The position numbers and the translations under genes are program-made. The notes beneath the pieces were generated by a model that saw only the letters and a list, made by a program, of their open reading frames with translations, ran no database searches and was not told the DNA's origin. 64,000 nt of DNA from Oasisia sp. SBJ-2009. Its lineage: Eukaryota; Annelida; Polychaeta; Sabellida; Siboglinidae. This document shows, in pieces, positions 12,525 through 22,047 of this stretch (the stretch's first letter is position 1; every line of letters begins with the position of its first letter). Location: positions 42,426,716 through 42,490,715 of the forward strand of contig OZ024857.1 in the NCBI GenBank assembly GCA_964017155.1, given 5' to 3'.

Positions 12525-12579
12525 GCGCATACGCAGAAAGGCCAATCGGAAAGTTTATAACTACCGGAAAAATGTAAGC
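12525..12579 (-). repeat. Decayed solo TIR of the 14.35-20.20 kb element family
   Basis: Reads GCGCATACGCAGAAA, then CCAATCGGAA and ATGTAAGC. This is the same order and spacing as the right TIR at 20141-20201, with scattered substitutions. No partner end was found beside it, so it is a relic of another copy. Confidence 0.6.
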
Positions 12580-12689
12580 CGCTGCCGGGCTCTATCAACC
12601 TAGTGTTGATATTATTAATAGGCTCTAGCCATCAAATACATTTTAAATTATGAAATCTGTGTTGCACTTTCACTCTTCGCCTGCTTGAT

Positions 12690-12890
12690 GCTTATCGTCT
12701 ACGGCAGAAGCGGCGGATTCTTGCACTTTGTGTAACTTATTCCCATTTGAGTGACGACAAATTTCTTTGCCAAAATGTTGGATTGGGAAGTTCTACACAG
12801 GCACAGCATGGGCGTCGATCAGTGGGGAACGAGGGGGACGCTGACCACCCCATGGCTTGAGGGAGTCAGCATAGGAAATGTCCTCATACT
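12690..12890 (+). repeat. Diverged interspersed repeat, copy 2
   Basis: Matches the two blocks at 6483-6570 and 6785-6890 in exchanged order (TTGCACTTTGTGTAACTTA at about 12732, GGGCGTCGATCAGTGGGG at about 12808). Confidence 0.45.
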
Positions 12891-13529
12891 TTTTCGGCGA
12901 GCGGCAAATCCGCAAAAAGTGCCTTATTTTAGGAGTTTAAATGCCCCCCCCCCCTACACACACCTGAATGTTATATCATTGGAAAGCCCTGCATCTCCCC
13001 GTCATAATTAGGCCTGTCGTAGAGTTGCCAAGTGGTGCAGTTAGCGGTAATTCAAGGTCAAACAAGGTCACCGTCAAACGTTAAATTTTAGAAACTGCGC
13101 TCTTCAGAAAACGTCTTCATATTTAATTGGCTGTATAGTTACTTTATTTCATGAGAAAATGGTAAAGCCATACATTTTTAAAAAGCACATTATCCCTGCT
13201 TCAAAACAATGTAAAGAATGTTTCTGTATCATGGAAACATAAAACTAATGACACGCTCGAACAAGGTCACCCATAAAATGTCAGATATTACAAAGTTGAC
13301 AATGCAGCGAACATCATTAAGTTATACTGGTTGCGCATCTGCTTCAAGATTATGGAGATATCATATACTGTATGAAAGACCAATTTCACCCCTTCATAAC
13401 GCGGTATGACATGACGCTGCGAGATGAAGCAGTGTGTGTGGAGCGGCGTTCAAAAGGAGTCACCGTAAATCTATGATTGTTGGAAATTGCGCAATCACGC
13501 AAGCTAGTGTATGTCATTGTGTCATTCTG

Positions 13530-14006
13530 TAACTTTTTCATATAGATTTTAAATAATTGTGTTTTTTCACTTATATTGACCCAAAAGGACTCGAAAAAAA
13601 CTGTTTCCAATTTTTCGTCCAGTTTTTCTTGGGAAAATTCAAGATGGCCGCCACCGGTCACCAAAAGTCTTATAATCGCTATATCTTTGGCATTAAACGG
13701 TATAGAAACTTGAACTTGGAGTCGTTTTATATGTTTTGAAGTATGAGGAAACCAATGCAACTATTATTTTTTATGAAAAATAGTAAAATAAAGCTATGCC
13801 AGCCAAAAATGCGTTAAAATGACCGTAATATATATGTATTATACGCAGTTATGTAGCAAATATATGTCCAGTAACTTTTCATATAGATTTTAAATGATTG
13901 TGTTTTTTCACTTATATTGACCCAAAAGGACTGAAAAAACTTTTTCCATTTTTTCCGTCCACTCTTTCATGGGAAAATTCAAGATGGCCGCCACCGGTCA
14001 CCAAAA

Positions 14007-14010
<4 letters not shown>
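13530..14010 (+). repeat. Direct pair of a 140-bp repeat with ATGGCCGCC core
   Basis: Copies at 13530-13670 and 13872-14010. Both contain a TTTTCACTTATATTGACCC block and end in CAAGATGGCCGCCACCGG, a YY1-like motif. The second copy runs into (AT)n at about 14011-14055. Confidence 0.8.
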
Positions 14011-14056
<46 letters not shown>

Positions 14057-14148
14057 TTACATTTTTGAAGAAGAAAATAAACTGCCTATGTAAATTAATG
14101 TTACCCTATTCCGGAAATGAAGATAATTGAGAACAATTGATTTAAAAT

Positions 14149-14352
14149 CCCATACGGGTACCACCGTATCATGCAATTACATTCCACAGCGCAATAATGC
14201 AGGCATGTTATAAATATTGGCGCTCAACCAAATCGTCACGGTCTAATGCACATATCCTTCAACAGCTGTCGAAACTTCCCATTCGGCCTCATTTGTCGCC
14301 GTGGAAGAAGGACAGAGAGAAGGACGACTGAATTAGGCTGATACAGTTACAC
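14149..14352 (+). promoter_or_regulatory. Promoter/5'UTR duplicate, copy A (left half)
   Basis: Homologous to 20259-20477, the 5' flank of the secreted-protein exon at 20502. Shared blocks include CGTCACGGTCTAAT, CCTCATTTGTCGCCGTG and AAGGACGACTGAATTAGGCT. After CAGTTACAC (14344-14352) the match stops where the TIR element begins, and it resumes at 20202 on the other side of the element. Confidence 0.75.
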
Positions 14353-14414
14353 TGTCGCGCTTACATTTTCCCGATCGTTAAAACCGTTCCGATTGACGTT
14401 TCTGCGCATGCGCG
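14353..14414 (+). repeat. Left TIR, outer copy
   Basis: 62 bp. Pairs with 20141-20201 with a few substitutions and one gap, and includes the NRF1-like GCGCATGCGC. Confidence 0.85.
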
Positions 14415-14449
14415 TATCTAGGGGATAAACGTAAGCGCTACCTACGATG

Positions 14450-14510
14450 GTCGCGCTTACATTTTTCCGGTCGTTAAAAACGTTACGATTGACGTTTCTG
14501 CGCATGCGCG
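14450..14510 (+). repeat. Left TIR, inner copy
   Basis: Second direct copy of the TIR (GTCGCGCTTACATTTTTCCGG ... GCGCATGCGCG). A short inverted piece, GTAAGCGCTAC, lies at 14431-14441 between the two copies. Confidence 0.85.
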
Positions 14511-14989
14511 CATCTAGAGACGCGCGCGACAGCGCTAGCTAGCTACGATGGTTGTCGCTCACGTGTGTTTGGGAGTTTGAGCGTTATAGCACGGACTAAT
14601 TGGACCAGTGACAGCGGATAACAAAGCGCTGTCACTGGTTACGATTACTTGTGCAAGGATTTACTGCAACATCTTTAGTAAATAAAAATATAGTAGTTAT
14701 TGTTTCGTATACAAAGCTGTATTGTTTATTTATCCTTAATATTAATAGTAACTGGATGGATAAATAAATAGTTGCACCAAGTTTGGCATAACACAGTTTT
14801 GTAATTTGTGTGATAAGTGGCTTAAATTTGCATTTAACGCGTACACGGGAGGAAAATAATGACTTATACATTAACAATCTTTATATTATACTGACCAGTT
14901 TCCTCTAGTCTACGTTTAAATAATTACATACATTACTGAAGTAACATGATATATATTTGTTACATTTATTAAAATAACATCATGATCAT

Positions 14990-15260
14990 CGTCTTACCTT
15001 CAAGAGTAAATGTGAAAAGATAAAGTTAGTTATGTTCAGTGATGTTTTGTTGAAATTAATCCATACTGATATTTTATTGTATTCTGAATTTACTTCGTGA
15101 ATAAGCCTGTAACAGTTGTGTAAGTAAAACATATTGATGTCCTCTATAAATAGCACATAATGTTATTGTTTTAATAATGGCCTTTAAGTATAATATGAAC
15201 ATAACTGGACCCAGTACAATACTTTGTGGTATAGCTCATGGCCACCATTACCTCTTAACT
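14990..15260 (-). pseudogene. Decayed LINE reverse transcriptase fragment
   Basis: On the minus strand a motif-B-like stretch reads AIPQSIVLGPVMFILYLK (plus coordinates about 15180-15235). A shifted frame then gives a motif-C relic LFIEDINMFYL, where the YADD core has become IEDI, followed by NKISVWINFNKTSLNI, which fits the thumb 'KL..W...NKLSLN' signature of Jockey/CR1-type RTs. Frameshifts and substituted catalytic residues mark it as dead. It is a different, older LINE from the ones in the palindrome. Confidence 0.55.
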
Positions 15261-15491
15261 GAATTGATTAAACAAACACTGTTGCCTAGTTCATTATTGA
15301 AGCATAGTAGACACACAATCCTCATTCAATAACAATTTATTGTAAAAATAAAAATAATCCCAAATCCAATCTATTTTGCGTGGCTGTGGCTAAATTGATA
15401 TACATGCTGTATATAAAAAAATCAATGAATTCTTGGGATAACAAAATTAAACATTCCTCTTAAAGCAAAATAATTGTACATAGATCGTCTG

Positions 15492-15766
15492 CATAAAATG
15501 TTCAAGATCACATCACATAATGACTAAAAATAAACATATGCAATCAATCATGCATGCATATTTTTAAAACTGCAATATGCATTAAAGTGGTTAGATTTCA
15601 GGATTCCTCAAAAATGTATTGCCAATTTGTTTTAAAGTGTCTTATGTTATTTATTTACTGCTAAAATTGAAACTGTGTATTTACTTTTTGAAAAATATGC
15701 ATGCATGAATGGTTGCATATAGGTTTATTTTTAGTCATTATGTGATGTGACCTTGAACATTTTATA
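15492..15766. repeat. Inverted repeat (MITE-like hairpin), ~75-bp arms
   Basis: Arms 15492-15569 and 15690-15766 are reverse complements with few mismatches (AAAATGTTCAAG(A/G)TCACATC ... GCATGCATATTTTT). They are separated by about 120 bp. The right arm ends where the large palindrome begins. Confidence 0.75.
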
Positions 15767-15768
15767 AT

Positions 15769-16035
15769 ATGAGACATTATATGAGCAGTGGCATGCACCA
15801 CCCGGCAGTAGCCAAGCATGACAATGTCAAGAGAAGGGTACGCTCAGCAGCGCTGAAGCATACTTTAAAAGGTGTGTTCAAAAAGGCTAAATTCGAGTCG
15901 ACTCAGTCAGTGGCAGTGCTGACTCAAGAGCTGAGTCCAGTTATCAGTAATCAGATTATCGACATCGTCAAACGTTCATCACAAATAATAATAATTATTA
16001 TATTAAGTAACGTTGACATTTGCATCGGAATATAA
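15769..16035 (+). CDS. Unidentified conserved reading frame, left palindrome arm
   Basis: Open frame with GMHHPAVAKHDNV, KHTLKGVFKKAKF and STQSVAVLTQEL. The same peptide is read from the other arm (minus strand, 19811-20134) with several conservative changes. I do not recognise the family. It could be the last exon of the element's transposase or an unrelated captured exon. There is no catalytic motif, and the ATG at the arm edge is probably not a true start. Confidence 0.3.
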   Translation: MRHYMSSGMHHPAVAKHDNVKRRVRSAALKHTLKGVFKKAKFESTQSVAVLTQELSPVISNQIIDIVKRSSQIIIIIILSNVDICIGI

Positions 16036-16124
16036 CTATTGGGTTGCATTAATTAAGTCATTTATGTAGAGTAGAAATGATACAGCAATGATAGGAGTGA
16101 GCCCTGCATCAGTGCATGGTCGTG

Positions 16125-17020
16125 TGTGTTTTCAATATCTTTATTTCAGATTGTCATAGTACATACAGATGTCCACATAAACATAAAAAAATACAAGTGA
16201 TTAGAAAAATATAAAAGTATTACACATGGTAAATAGAGAAAAAACATTGGACAATGGTACATTCAATCAAAAACTATTATGTATATACAACATTTTGATC
16301 CAATGTCGTATTATCCTGGATTGCCATTTTATATCACTGTTGATAATTGCAATTACCAACTTATTATAAGAGCATCAAGTCTCCGCAAGAAATTTATATG
16401 CAAGGTTTCTAATTAGAGCTTTACTATCTGGTACATGGTATCCTACAAACATGGTGGAGGCACTGCAATATTTAGGCTGATTCAGCAATAAGCGAAACAC
16501 ATTATTGTAAGCCACATGAAGATTATGTATACTTGCGACTGTGTAATTCCACCACAGCTGAGCAGTATACATGGGAGAGCAGAAAGTTCTAAGCAAATTC
16601 AGCTTCACTTCAATGGAACACATGTAAAATGTCCGCTATAGTATATTACCCCTAGCATATAGTTGTCGGCATTGGCGTAAGATATCTTTGTCATCACGTA
16701 TTAGAAATAAAGTGACCCAAATATTTCACGTTATCCACTTCCTGGATTGTTTCACCATTAATCTTAAATGATGGAACATCAACATTGTTCATATAATTTT
16801 ATTAGTTACTTTTAAATATTAACACAGCACTTTTCTTGGAGTTGTACTTGATATCATGATTTAACCCATAGAGTCCACATACCTGCATCAGTTCCGATAG
16901 TATTGATACAGATGGGGACAGAATTACCAAGTCATCAGCATACATAAGATGGTTGATAGTTGTACTACGTATTACACACCCTGTGTTACATTTGTTTAAA
17001 GCTATGGTTAAATCATCCGT

Positions 17021-17108
<88 letters not shown>

Positions 17109-17935
17109 GGTGTGGTGAGAGTATACCACCTTGCCTGACACCATTTGTAACACCAAAATGTTCCGACAATTTGCCTGACCATCTTATACACATAGTCTGA
17201 TTCGAATACCAATATATTATAAGCAGTCTAACAATATATCCAGGCACTCCCCTGTCAATCAACTTTTGAAATAAGATCAAATGTTTCACTCTGTCAAAGG
17301 CTTTAGAAGCATCTAAAAACATGTAAACATAGAGACTCCTATGCCTGTCAATAACTTCCTTTAATACATAAATACACAAGTCTGTTCCGTGTTTTTTCTC
17401 AAATCCAAACTGATTGGATATTGTTGACCGCGTAACTGACATTATGTCTAACAATATGTTTTCAACAATTTTTGACACAACACTAGCTAATGCAATAGGT
17501 CTATAATTGTCTTTGCTGTTAATCTTGCTACATTTATCTTTGATAATAGGAACCAGCACAACAGATACAACAGATAACAAAGAACTAGGTAAAAATCCAT
17601 GTACACAAAAACTAGTTATACACATAGCAAGTAAACGCACAAAGCGCTTATCACAATGTTTAAGGTATTCAGCATATACACCATCCATACCATCAGTCTT
17701 ATTTATATCTAGGCATTTAATAGCATTTTCAACTTCGCTAATTTCCACAACTACGTCATTTGTATATTTGGAATCACATTTGATCTGTTGAATGTCTATA
17801 TCCCTAATACAATTAAAAAGCTGTTTAAAACGAGGCCGCCATAATTCAGTTATTTCAAAAATACCACTAACATCCTCAATACTATTAGGTAAAGGTGAAA
17901 AGGTAAATGGCGGTCTCATTTTAAACAGCTTTTTA
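16125..17935 (-). mobile_element. LINE copy in left palindrome arm
   Basis: 5'-truncated non-LTR element read on the minus strand. RT coding from about 17935 to about 16375 is followed by a 3' UTR that ends with an AATAAA-type sequence (TTTATTTCAG on plus at about 16139-16148). The loop of the palindrome codes 29 additional residues (RPPFTFSPLPN ...) present only in this copy. Confidence 0.8.
16802..17935 (-). pseudogene. LINE reverse transcriptase, left arm, broken by (AT)n
   Basis: The RT is intact through motifs 0-B: DNYRPIALASVVSKIVEN, motif A YMFLDASKAFDRVKH, and motif B NGVRQGGILSPHLFN. Directly after LFN a (AT)n expansion (17027-17101) replaces the short natural IYMDD link and shifts the frame. 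Beyond it the frame resumes with DDLTIALNKCN, motif C LMYADDLVILSPS and KYNSKKSAVLIF. The C-terminal part continues at 16375-16623 after another break. It resembles the Jockey/CR1-related RTs common in marine invertebrates. It is inactive because of the frameshift. Confidence 0.8.
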
Positions 17936-18635
17936 ATTGTATTAGGGATATAGACATTCAACAGATCAAATGTGATTCCAAATATACAAATGACATAGTT
18001 GTGGAAATTAGCGAAGTTGAAAATGCTATTAAATGTATAGAGATAAATAAGACTTATGGTATGGATGGTGTATATGCTGAACACCTTAAACATTGTGATA
18101 AGCGCATTGTGCCTTTACTTGCTATGTGTATAACTGTTTTTTTTACATGGATTTGTACCTAGTTCTTTGTTATCTGTTGTGCTTGTTCTTATTATCAAAG
18201 AAAAATGTAGCAAGATTAACAGCAAAGACAATTATAGACCTATTGCATTAGCTAGTATTGTGTCAAATGTTTTTGAAAACATATTGTTAGACCGAATGTC
18301 CAGTTACGCGGTCAACAATGTCCAATCAGTTTGGATATGAGAAAAAACACGGGACAGACTTGTGTATTTATGTCTTAAAGGAAGTTATTGACAGGTTTAG
18401 GAGTCTAAATGGGTCTATGTTTACATGTTTTTAGATGCTTGCAAAGCCTTTGACAGAGTGAAACATTCTATCTTATTTCAAAAGTTGATTGATTGGGGAG
18501 TGCCTGGATATATTGTTAGACTGCTTATATATTGGTATTCGAATCAGACTATGTGTATAAGATGGTCAGGCCAATTGTCGGAACATTTTGGTGTTACAAA
18601 TGGTGTCAGGCAAGGTGGTATACTCTCACCACACC

Positions 18636-18697
<62 letters not shown>

Positions 18698-19600
18698 ATG
18701 ATTTAACCATAGCTTTAAACAAATGTAACACAGGGTGTGTAATACGTAGTACAACTATCAACCATCTTATGTATGCTGATGACTTGGTAATTCTGTCCCC
18801 ATCTGTATCAAGACTGTCGGAATTGATGCAGGTATGTGGACTCTATGGGTTAAATCATGATATCAAGTACAACTCCAAGAAAAGTGCTGTGTTAATATTT
18901 AAAAGTAACTAATAAAATTATATGAACAATGTTGATGTTCCATCATTTAAGATTAATGGTGAAACAATCCAGGAAGTGGATAATGTGAAATATTTGGGTC
19001 ACTTTATTTCTAATACATTACGTGATGACACGATTTCTTAATAAAATTATGCCAATGCCGACAACTATATGCTAGGGGTAATATGCTATTGCGGAAATGT
19101 TACCTGTGTTCCACTGAAGTGAAGCTGACTTTGCTTAGAACTTTCTGCTCTCCCATGTATACTGCTCAGCTGCGGTGGAATTACACAGTCGCAAGTATAC
19201 ATAATCTTCATGTGGCTTACAATAATGTGTTTCGCTTATTGCTGAATCAGCCTAAATATTGCAGTGCCTCCACCATGTTTGTAGAATACCATGTACCAGA
19301 TAGTAAAGCTGTAATTAGAAACCTTGTATATCAATTCATGCGGAGACTTGATGCTTTTATAATAAGTTGGTAACTGCAATTATCAACAGTGATATAAAAT
19401 GGCAATCCATGATAAGACGACATTGGATCAAAATGTTGTATATACATAATAGTTTTTGATTAAATGTACCATTGTCCAATGTGTTTTCGCTATTTACCAT
19501 GTGCAATACTTTTATATTTTTCTAGTCACTTGTATTTTTTTATGTTTATGTGGACATATGTATGTACTATGACAATCTGAAATAAAGATATTGAAAACAC
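17907..19600 (+). mobile_element. LINE copy in right palindrome arm
   Basis: Mirror image of the left-arm LINE. The 3' UTR ends in GAAATAAAGATATTG (about 19579-19593). Sequence beyond about 19600 still matches the left arm out to 19983, so flanking DNA was duplicated with it. Confidence 0.8.
17940..18912 (+). pseudogene. LINE reverse transcriptase, right arm, multiply broken
   Basis: Same protein as the left arm, with an extra C near 18300 (ATGTCCAGTTACG against ATGTCAGTTACG), other small indels, and an (AT)n run at 18640-18693 at exactly the same site after LSPHLFN. Motif A (FLDACKAFDRVKH), motif B and motif C (LMYADDLVIL) are all visible, in separate frames. A further C-terminal piece is open at 19083-19373. 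Confidence 0.8.
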
Positions 19601-19810
19601 ACACCACCATATGCACTAATGCAGGGCTCACTCCTATCGTTATTGTATCATTTCTACTCTACATAAACGACTTAATTAATGCAACCCAATAGTTATATTC
19701 TGATGCCAATGACAATGACAACCTTACTTAATGTAATAATTACTATTATTTGTGATGACGTTTGACGATGTCGATAATCGTATTACTGATAACTGGACTG
19801 GACTCAGGTT

Positions 19811-20134
19811 TCAGCTCCTGTCCTGGGTCAGCACTGCCACTGACTGAGTCGAGTCGAATTTAGCCTTTTTGAACACATCTTTTAAAGTATGCTTCAGCGC
19901 TGCTGAGCGTACCCTTCTTTGGACATCGTCATGCTTGGCTACTGCCGGGTGGTGCACGCCACTGCACATATAATGTCTCAGATAACTGTAAAACATCTCG
20001 GAAACTACAAACTTTCGCCGGTTAACAAACTGGTTGACACGCGCATGCGCAGAAACGTCAATCGGAAAGGTTTTAACGGTGGGTGCCGCGGGGTGGGAAA
20101 CGTAAACATCCCGCATAGCAACTAGGGCCCGCAT
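19811..20134 (-). CDS. Unidentified conserved reading frame, right palindrome arm
   Basis: Mirror of the frame at 15769-16035. It extends upstream across the arm edge (VNRRKFVVSEMFYSYL...) into the inner right TIR. The N-terminal part translated from the TIR is unlikely to be genuine. Function unknown. Confidence 0.3.
   Translation of the reverse strand: MRALVAMRDVYVSHPAAPTVKTFPIDVSAHARVNQFVNRRKFVVSEMFYSYLRHYMCSGVHHPAVAKHDDVQRRVRSAALKHTLKDVFKKAKFDSTQSVAVLTQDRS
20040..20080 (-). repeat. Right TIR, inner copy
   Basis: CGCGCATGCGCAGAAACGTC ... TTTTAACG, the inner part of a second TIR copy. Homology breaks after TTTTAACG, followed by a G-rich insertion. Confidence 0.7.
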
Positions 20135-20140
20135 CTGACT

Positions 20141-20201
20141 CGCGCATGCGCAGAAACGTCAATCGGAACGGATTTAACGCCGGTAAAATGTAAGCGCTAC
20201 A
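20141..20201 (-). repeat. Right TIR, outer copy
   Basis: 61 bp. Reverse complement begins TGTAGCGCTTACATTTTACC and pairs with 14353-14414. Followed by ACAC, the proposed target duplication. Confidence 0.85.
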
Positions 20202-20240
20202 ACACAACTATCAAGTCAGGGATAAAGACGTCATGGCGAG
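20202..20240 (+). promoter_or_regulatory. Promoter/5'UTR duplicate, copy A (right half)
   Basis: ACACAACTATCAAGTCAGGG ... GACGTCATGGCGAG continues copy A from 14352 across the inserted element. It includes the ATG plus five further coding bases of the downstream gene, then diverges. Confidence 0.75.
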
Positions 20241-20258
20241 TTGGCCCGGAGCCTCGGT

Positions 20259-20501
20259 AAAATACCCTCGAGGTACCACAGTGCGACGCGATTAAATTCC
20301 ACAGCACAACAATGCAGCCGTGTTATCAATGCATACGCTCAACCACATCGTCACGGTCTAATTCAACCATCACTCACTAGCAGTCGAATCTTCCTGGTCG
20401 CCATTGGGCCTCATTTGTCGCCGTGACAGAAGGTCAGAAAGAAGGACGACTGAATTAGGCTACTGCAGTTACACAACAGTCAAGTCAGGGGTAAAGACGT
20501 C
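20259..20501 (+). promoter_or_regulatory. Promoter/5'UTR of the secreted-protein gene, copy B
   Basis: Uninterrupted counterpart of copy A, running directly into the start codon (CAAGTCAGGGGTAAAGACGTC then ATG at 20502). No TATA box is seen. The duplicate structure ends at codon 3 (ATGGCGAG). Confidence 0.5.
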
Positions 20502-20856
20502 ATGGCGAGATCGATTATACATGCGTATATCCTGGTGTCCGTCATATACGTGACAGCTGGACAGAGCACTTCAGCCGATGCGCACTGTGTGTACATGTTC
20601 AAAGTTCCGACCAGCGACTGCGGCCAAACTCCCGGACCTAGGGTCGACGACCAGCTGTTGAAGAGCTCCGTGATCGCTCTGCAGGCTCAAGTCAAGCCGC
20701 TGGCGAGTGACAACAAGCAACTAGCAGTTGACAATAAGCAACTAGCGAGTGACAACAAGCAGTTGGCGAATGACACGAGAGCACTGCGTGAACATGTCGA
20801 CAAACAGGATGGTGAACTGAGAAACTTGACGAAAGAACGCCCGAGCAGTGATCCAG
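20502..20856 (+). CDS. Secreted coiled-coil protein, exon 1
   Basis: The start ATG opens a signal peptide (hydrophobic AYILVSVIYVTAG, likely cut near residue 20). A short Cys-bearing segment, HCVYMFKVPTSDCG, follows; C-x-Y-x-F-x-VP-x-x-x-C occurs near the N terminus of some secreted invertebrate proteins. From about residue 60 a coiled coil follows with near-perfect 7-residue repeats (LASDNKQ, LAVDNKQ, LASDNKQ, LANDTRA). Donor CCAG|GTAGGA gives a phase-1 intron, usual for extracellular modules. Later exons, perhaps a fibrinogen, C1q or lectin head, are not seen before the TIR element at 21.2 kb or in the window. The call is secreted oligomer with unknown head domain. Confidence 0.65.
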
Positions 20857-21607
20857 GTAGGAGTGACACCGAACACACATGTAACAACTTTAATTTATCA
20901 CTACTTTGTAATAATTTACAGAAGAACATTCCATATAAACTCTGCATACACTAATACTATTATACTAATAGTACTCTCACGATTGTCATAGTGAGTTTGA
21001 ATTAGAGAATGTTTTGTCTTGGATTAACAATTATCCGTGCATTCGGTTTTAAACCATAGGTCTTCCGGCTGCGCGTTCTAGATTGTAGAACTCGCTGCTA
21101 TTTCAGAGTGTCGGTCCTGCATGGAACACTTAACAGCCGCGGCCAATGAACCGTAAAGCGCCGCCCGGCAAATATGGCGAGATCAGTCGGGCGGCACCAA
21201 GTCCGTAAATAGAATAGTGGACCAGCCAATATGTGATATAAAACTTTCATCGGCATTTTTTGTTAATAGCGTGAAACTATGGTAGATAGATCACTCATAG
21301 CATGTGGGGGAAAGGTGTGGGTGGATGCCACCCTAGATTTTGAATTTGAAGGTCATTTTTAAGGACGAGAAAGGTCAAAATTGTTTTTTTTTTTTTTTTT
21401 ATTAATTTGGACCACAATCAATAGATCTATCCAATGAAATAATTGTTATGTTCACATACTTGCATCTAATCAGTGTAATTGACAAGTAAACATTCATTTT
21501 ACAATGTTAAAGTATAGGATAACGAAACACAAAAGTACGTTTTTCTCAAAAACACGAGACCTGTGTTGATTGCTTGGTCGTTTTACTGTAATGTATACCC
21601 ATATGCA

Positions 21608-22047
21608 CTATGATGTCCAATAACGTGTCACATTCACTTCCTCCCATGTATATTGGCCAGCTGGGTTGCAGCAGTCCACCCCATCACACCCGCAAGCATA
21701 CGTGCAGCTGAGGTTCGTTGTGAAGCAACTGCATCGGGCCGTTCTGCACCTAGCCTTGCATCCACAAGTGACTAGCTCTAGACACGCATCTGGAATAGGA
21801 GGCAGTCTTGTCCATACAGCTTTCAAGCAGTCTGACTCCATCATCCATGCAGAGATGTCGGTGGGAGAAGGGATGTCTATATGCTCCTGGTCTATCTGCA
21901 GCCAGATCTTTGCTTGATAATTGGCGCGTGCGGTGTGAAGTTCCAGGGCGTCTCTGGTTGGGGGTAACATCTCCAGACCAAGCTTGCCCTTACCGAAGAG
22001 TTGGAGTCTGGCATTGCCGCTCAGTTGTGCCGTACAAAGAGCCGTTT
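21608..22047 (-). pseudogene. Repeated invertebrate gene family, C-terminal part with Cys-rich (CXC-like) tail
   Basis: Open on the minus strand from the SINE edge (about 22047) to a stop at 21608. The frame contains LQLFGKGKLGLEMLPPTRDA and ARANYQAKIWLQ, then C-x-C-x3-C-x4-C-x-C-x6-C-x3-C-x-C. This is a Tesmin/CXC-like zinc-binding arrangement (CGCKARCRTARCSC, then CTYACGC). I recognise this order (LPPT-DAL, ANYQA-IW, Cys tail) as a multicopy, functionally unassigned family seen in cnidarians, molluscs and other invertebrates. The upstream part of the same copy is at 22206-22935. Confidence 0.6.

Larger units (their letters stand above)
15767..19983. repeat. 4.2-kb palindrome, about 2.08-kb arms, 64-bp loop
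   Basis: The left arm 15767-17842 and right arm 17907-19983 are reverse complements. Matching stretches are seen at the ends (GAGACATTATATG), in the LINE 3' UTR, in the RT and at the centre (GAGGCCGCCAT / ATGGCGGTCTC). The loop is 17843-17906. The arms extend beyond the LINE 3' end on both sides, so this is an inverted duplication of LINE plus flank, not two separate insertions. Confidence 0.9.
14353..20201 (+). mobile_element. 5.85-kb TIR element with doubled TIRs and palindromic core
   Basis: Ends are TGTCGCGCTTACATTTT (14353) and the reverse complement of TGTAGCGCTTACATTTT (20201). They form about 62-bp TIRs that end inside in GCGCATGCGCG. Flanks are CAGTTACAC on the left and ACACAAC on the right. 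The intact promoter copy B reads CAGTTACACAAC, so ACAC (14349-14352 and 20202-20205) is a 4-bp target duplication. A second, partial TIR copy lies inside each end (14450-14510; 20040-20080). The interior holds an old RT fragment, a hairpin repeat and a 4.2-kb palindrome with LINE arms. No transposase is recognised. TGT...ACA ends with a 4-bp duplication would fit Ginger-like elements, but this is only a suggestion. Confidence 0.7.

Noticed and set aside
15767..19983. Twin-primed LINE insertion
   Set aside because: Twin priming inverts only part of one element; here both arms carry the same RT, 3' end and additional flanking DNA.
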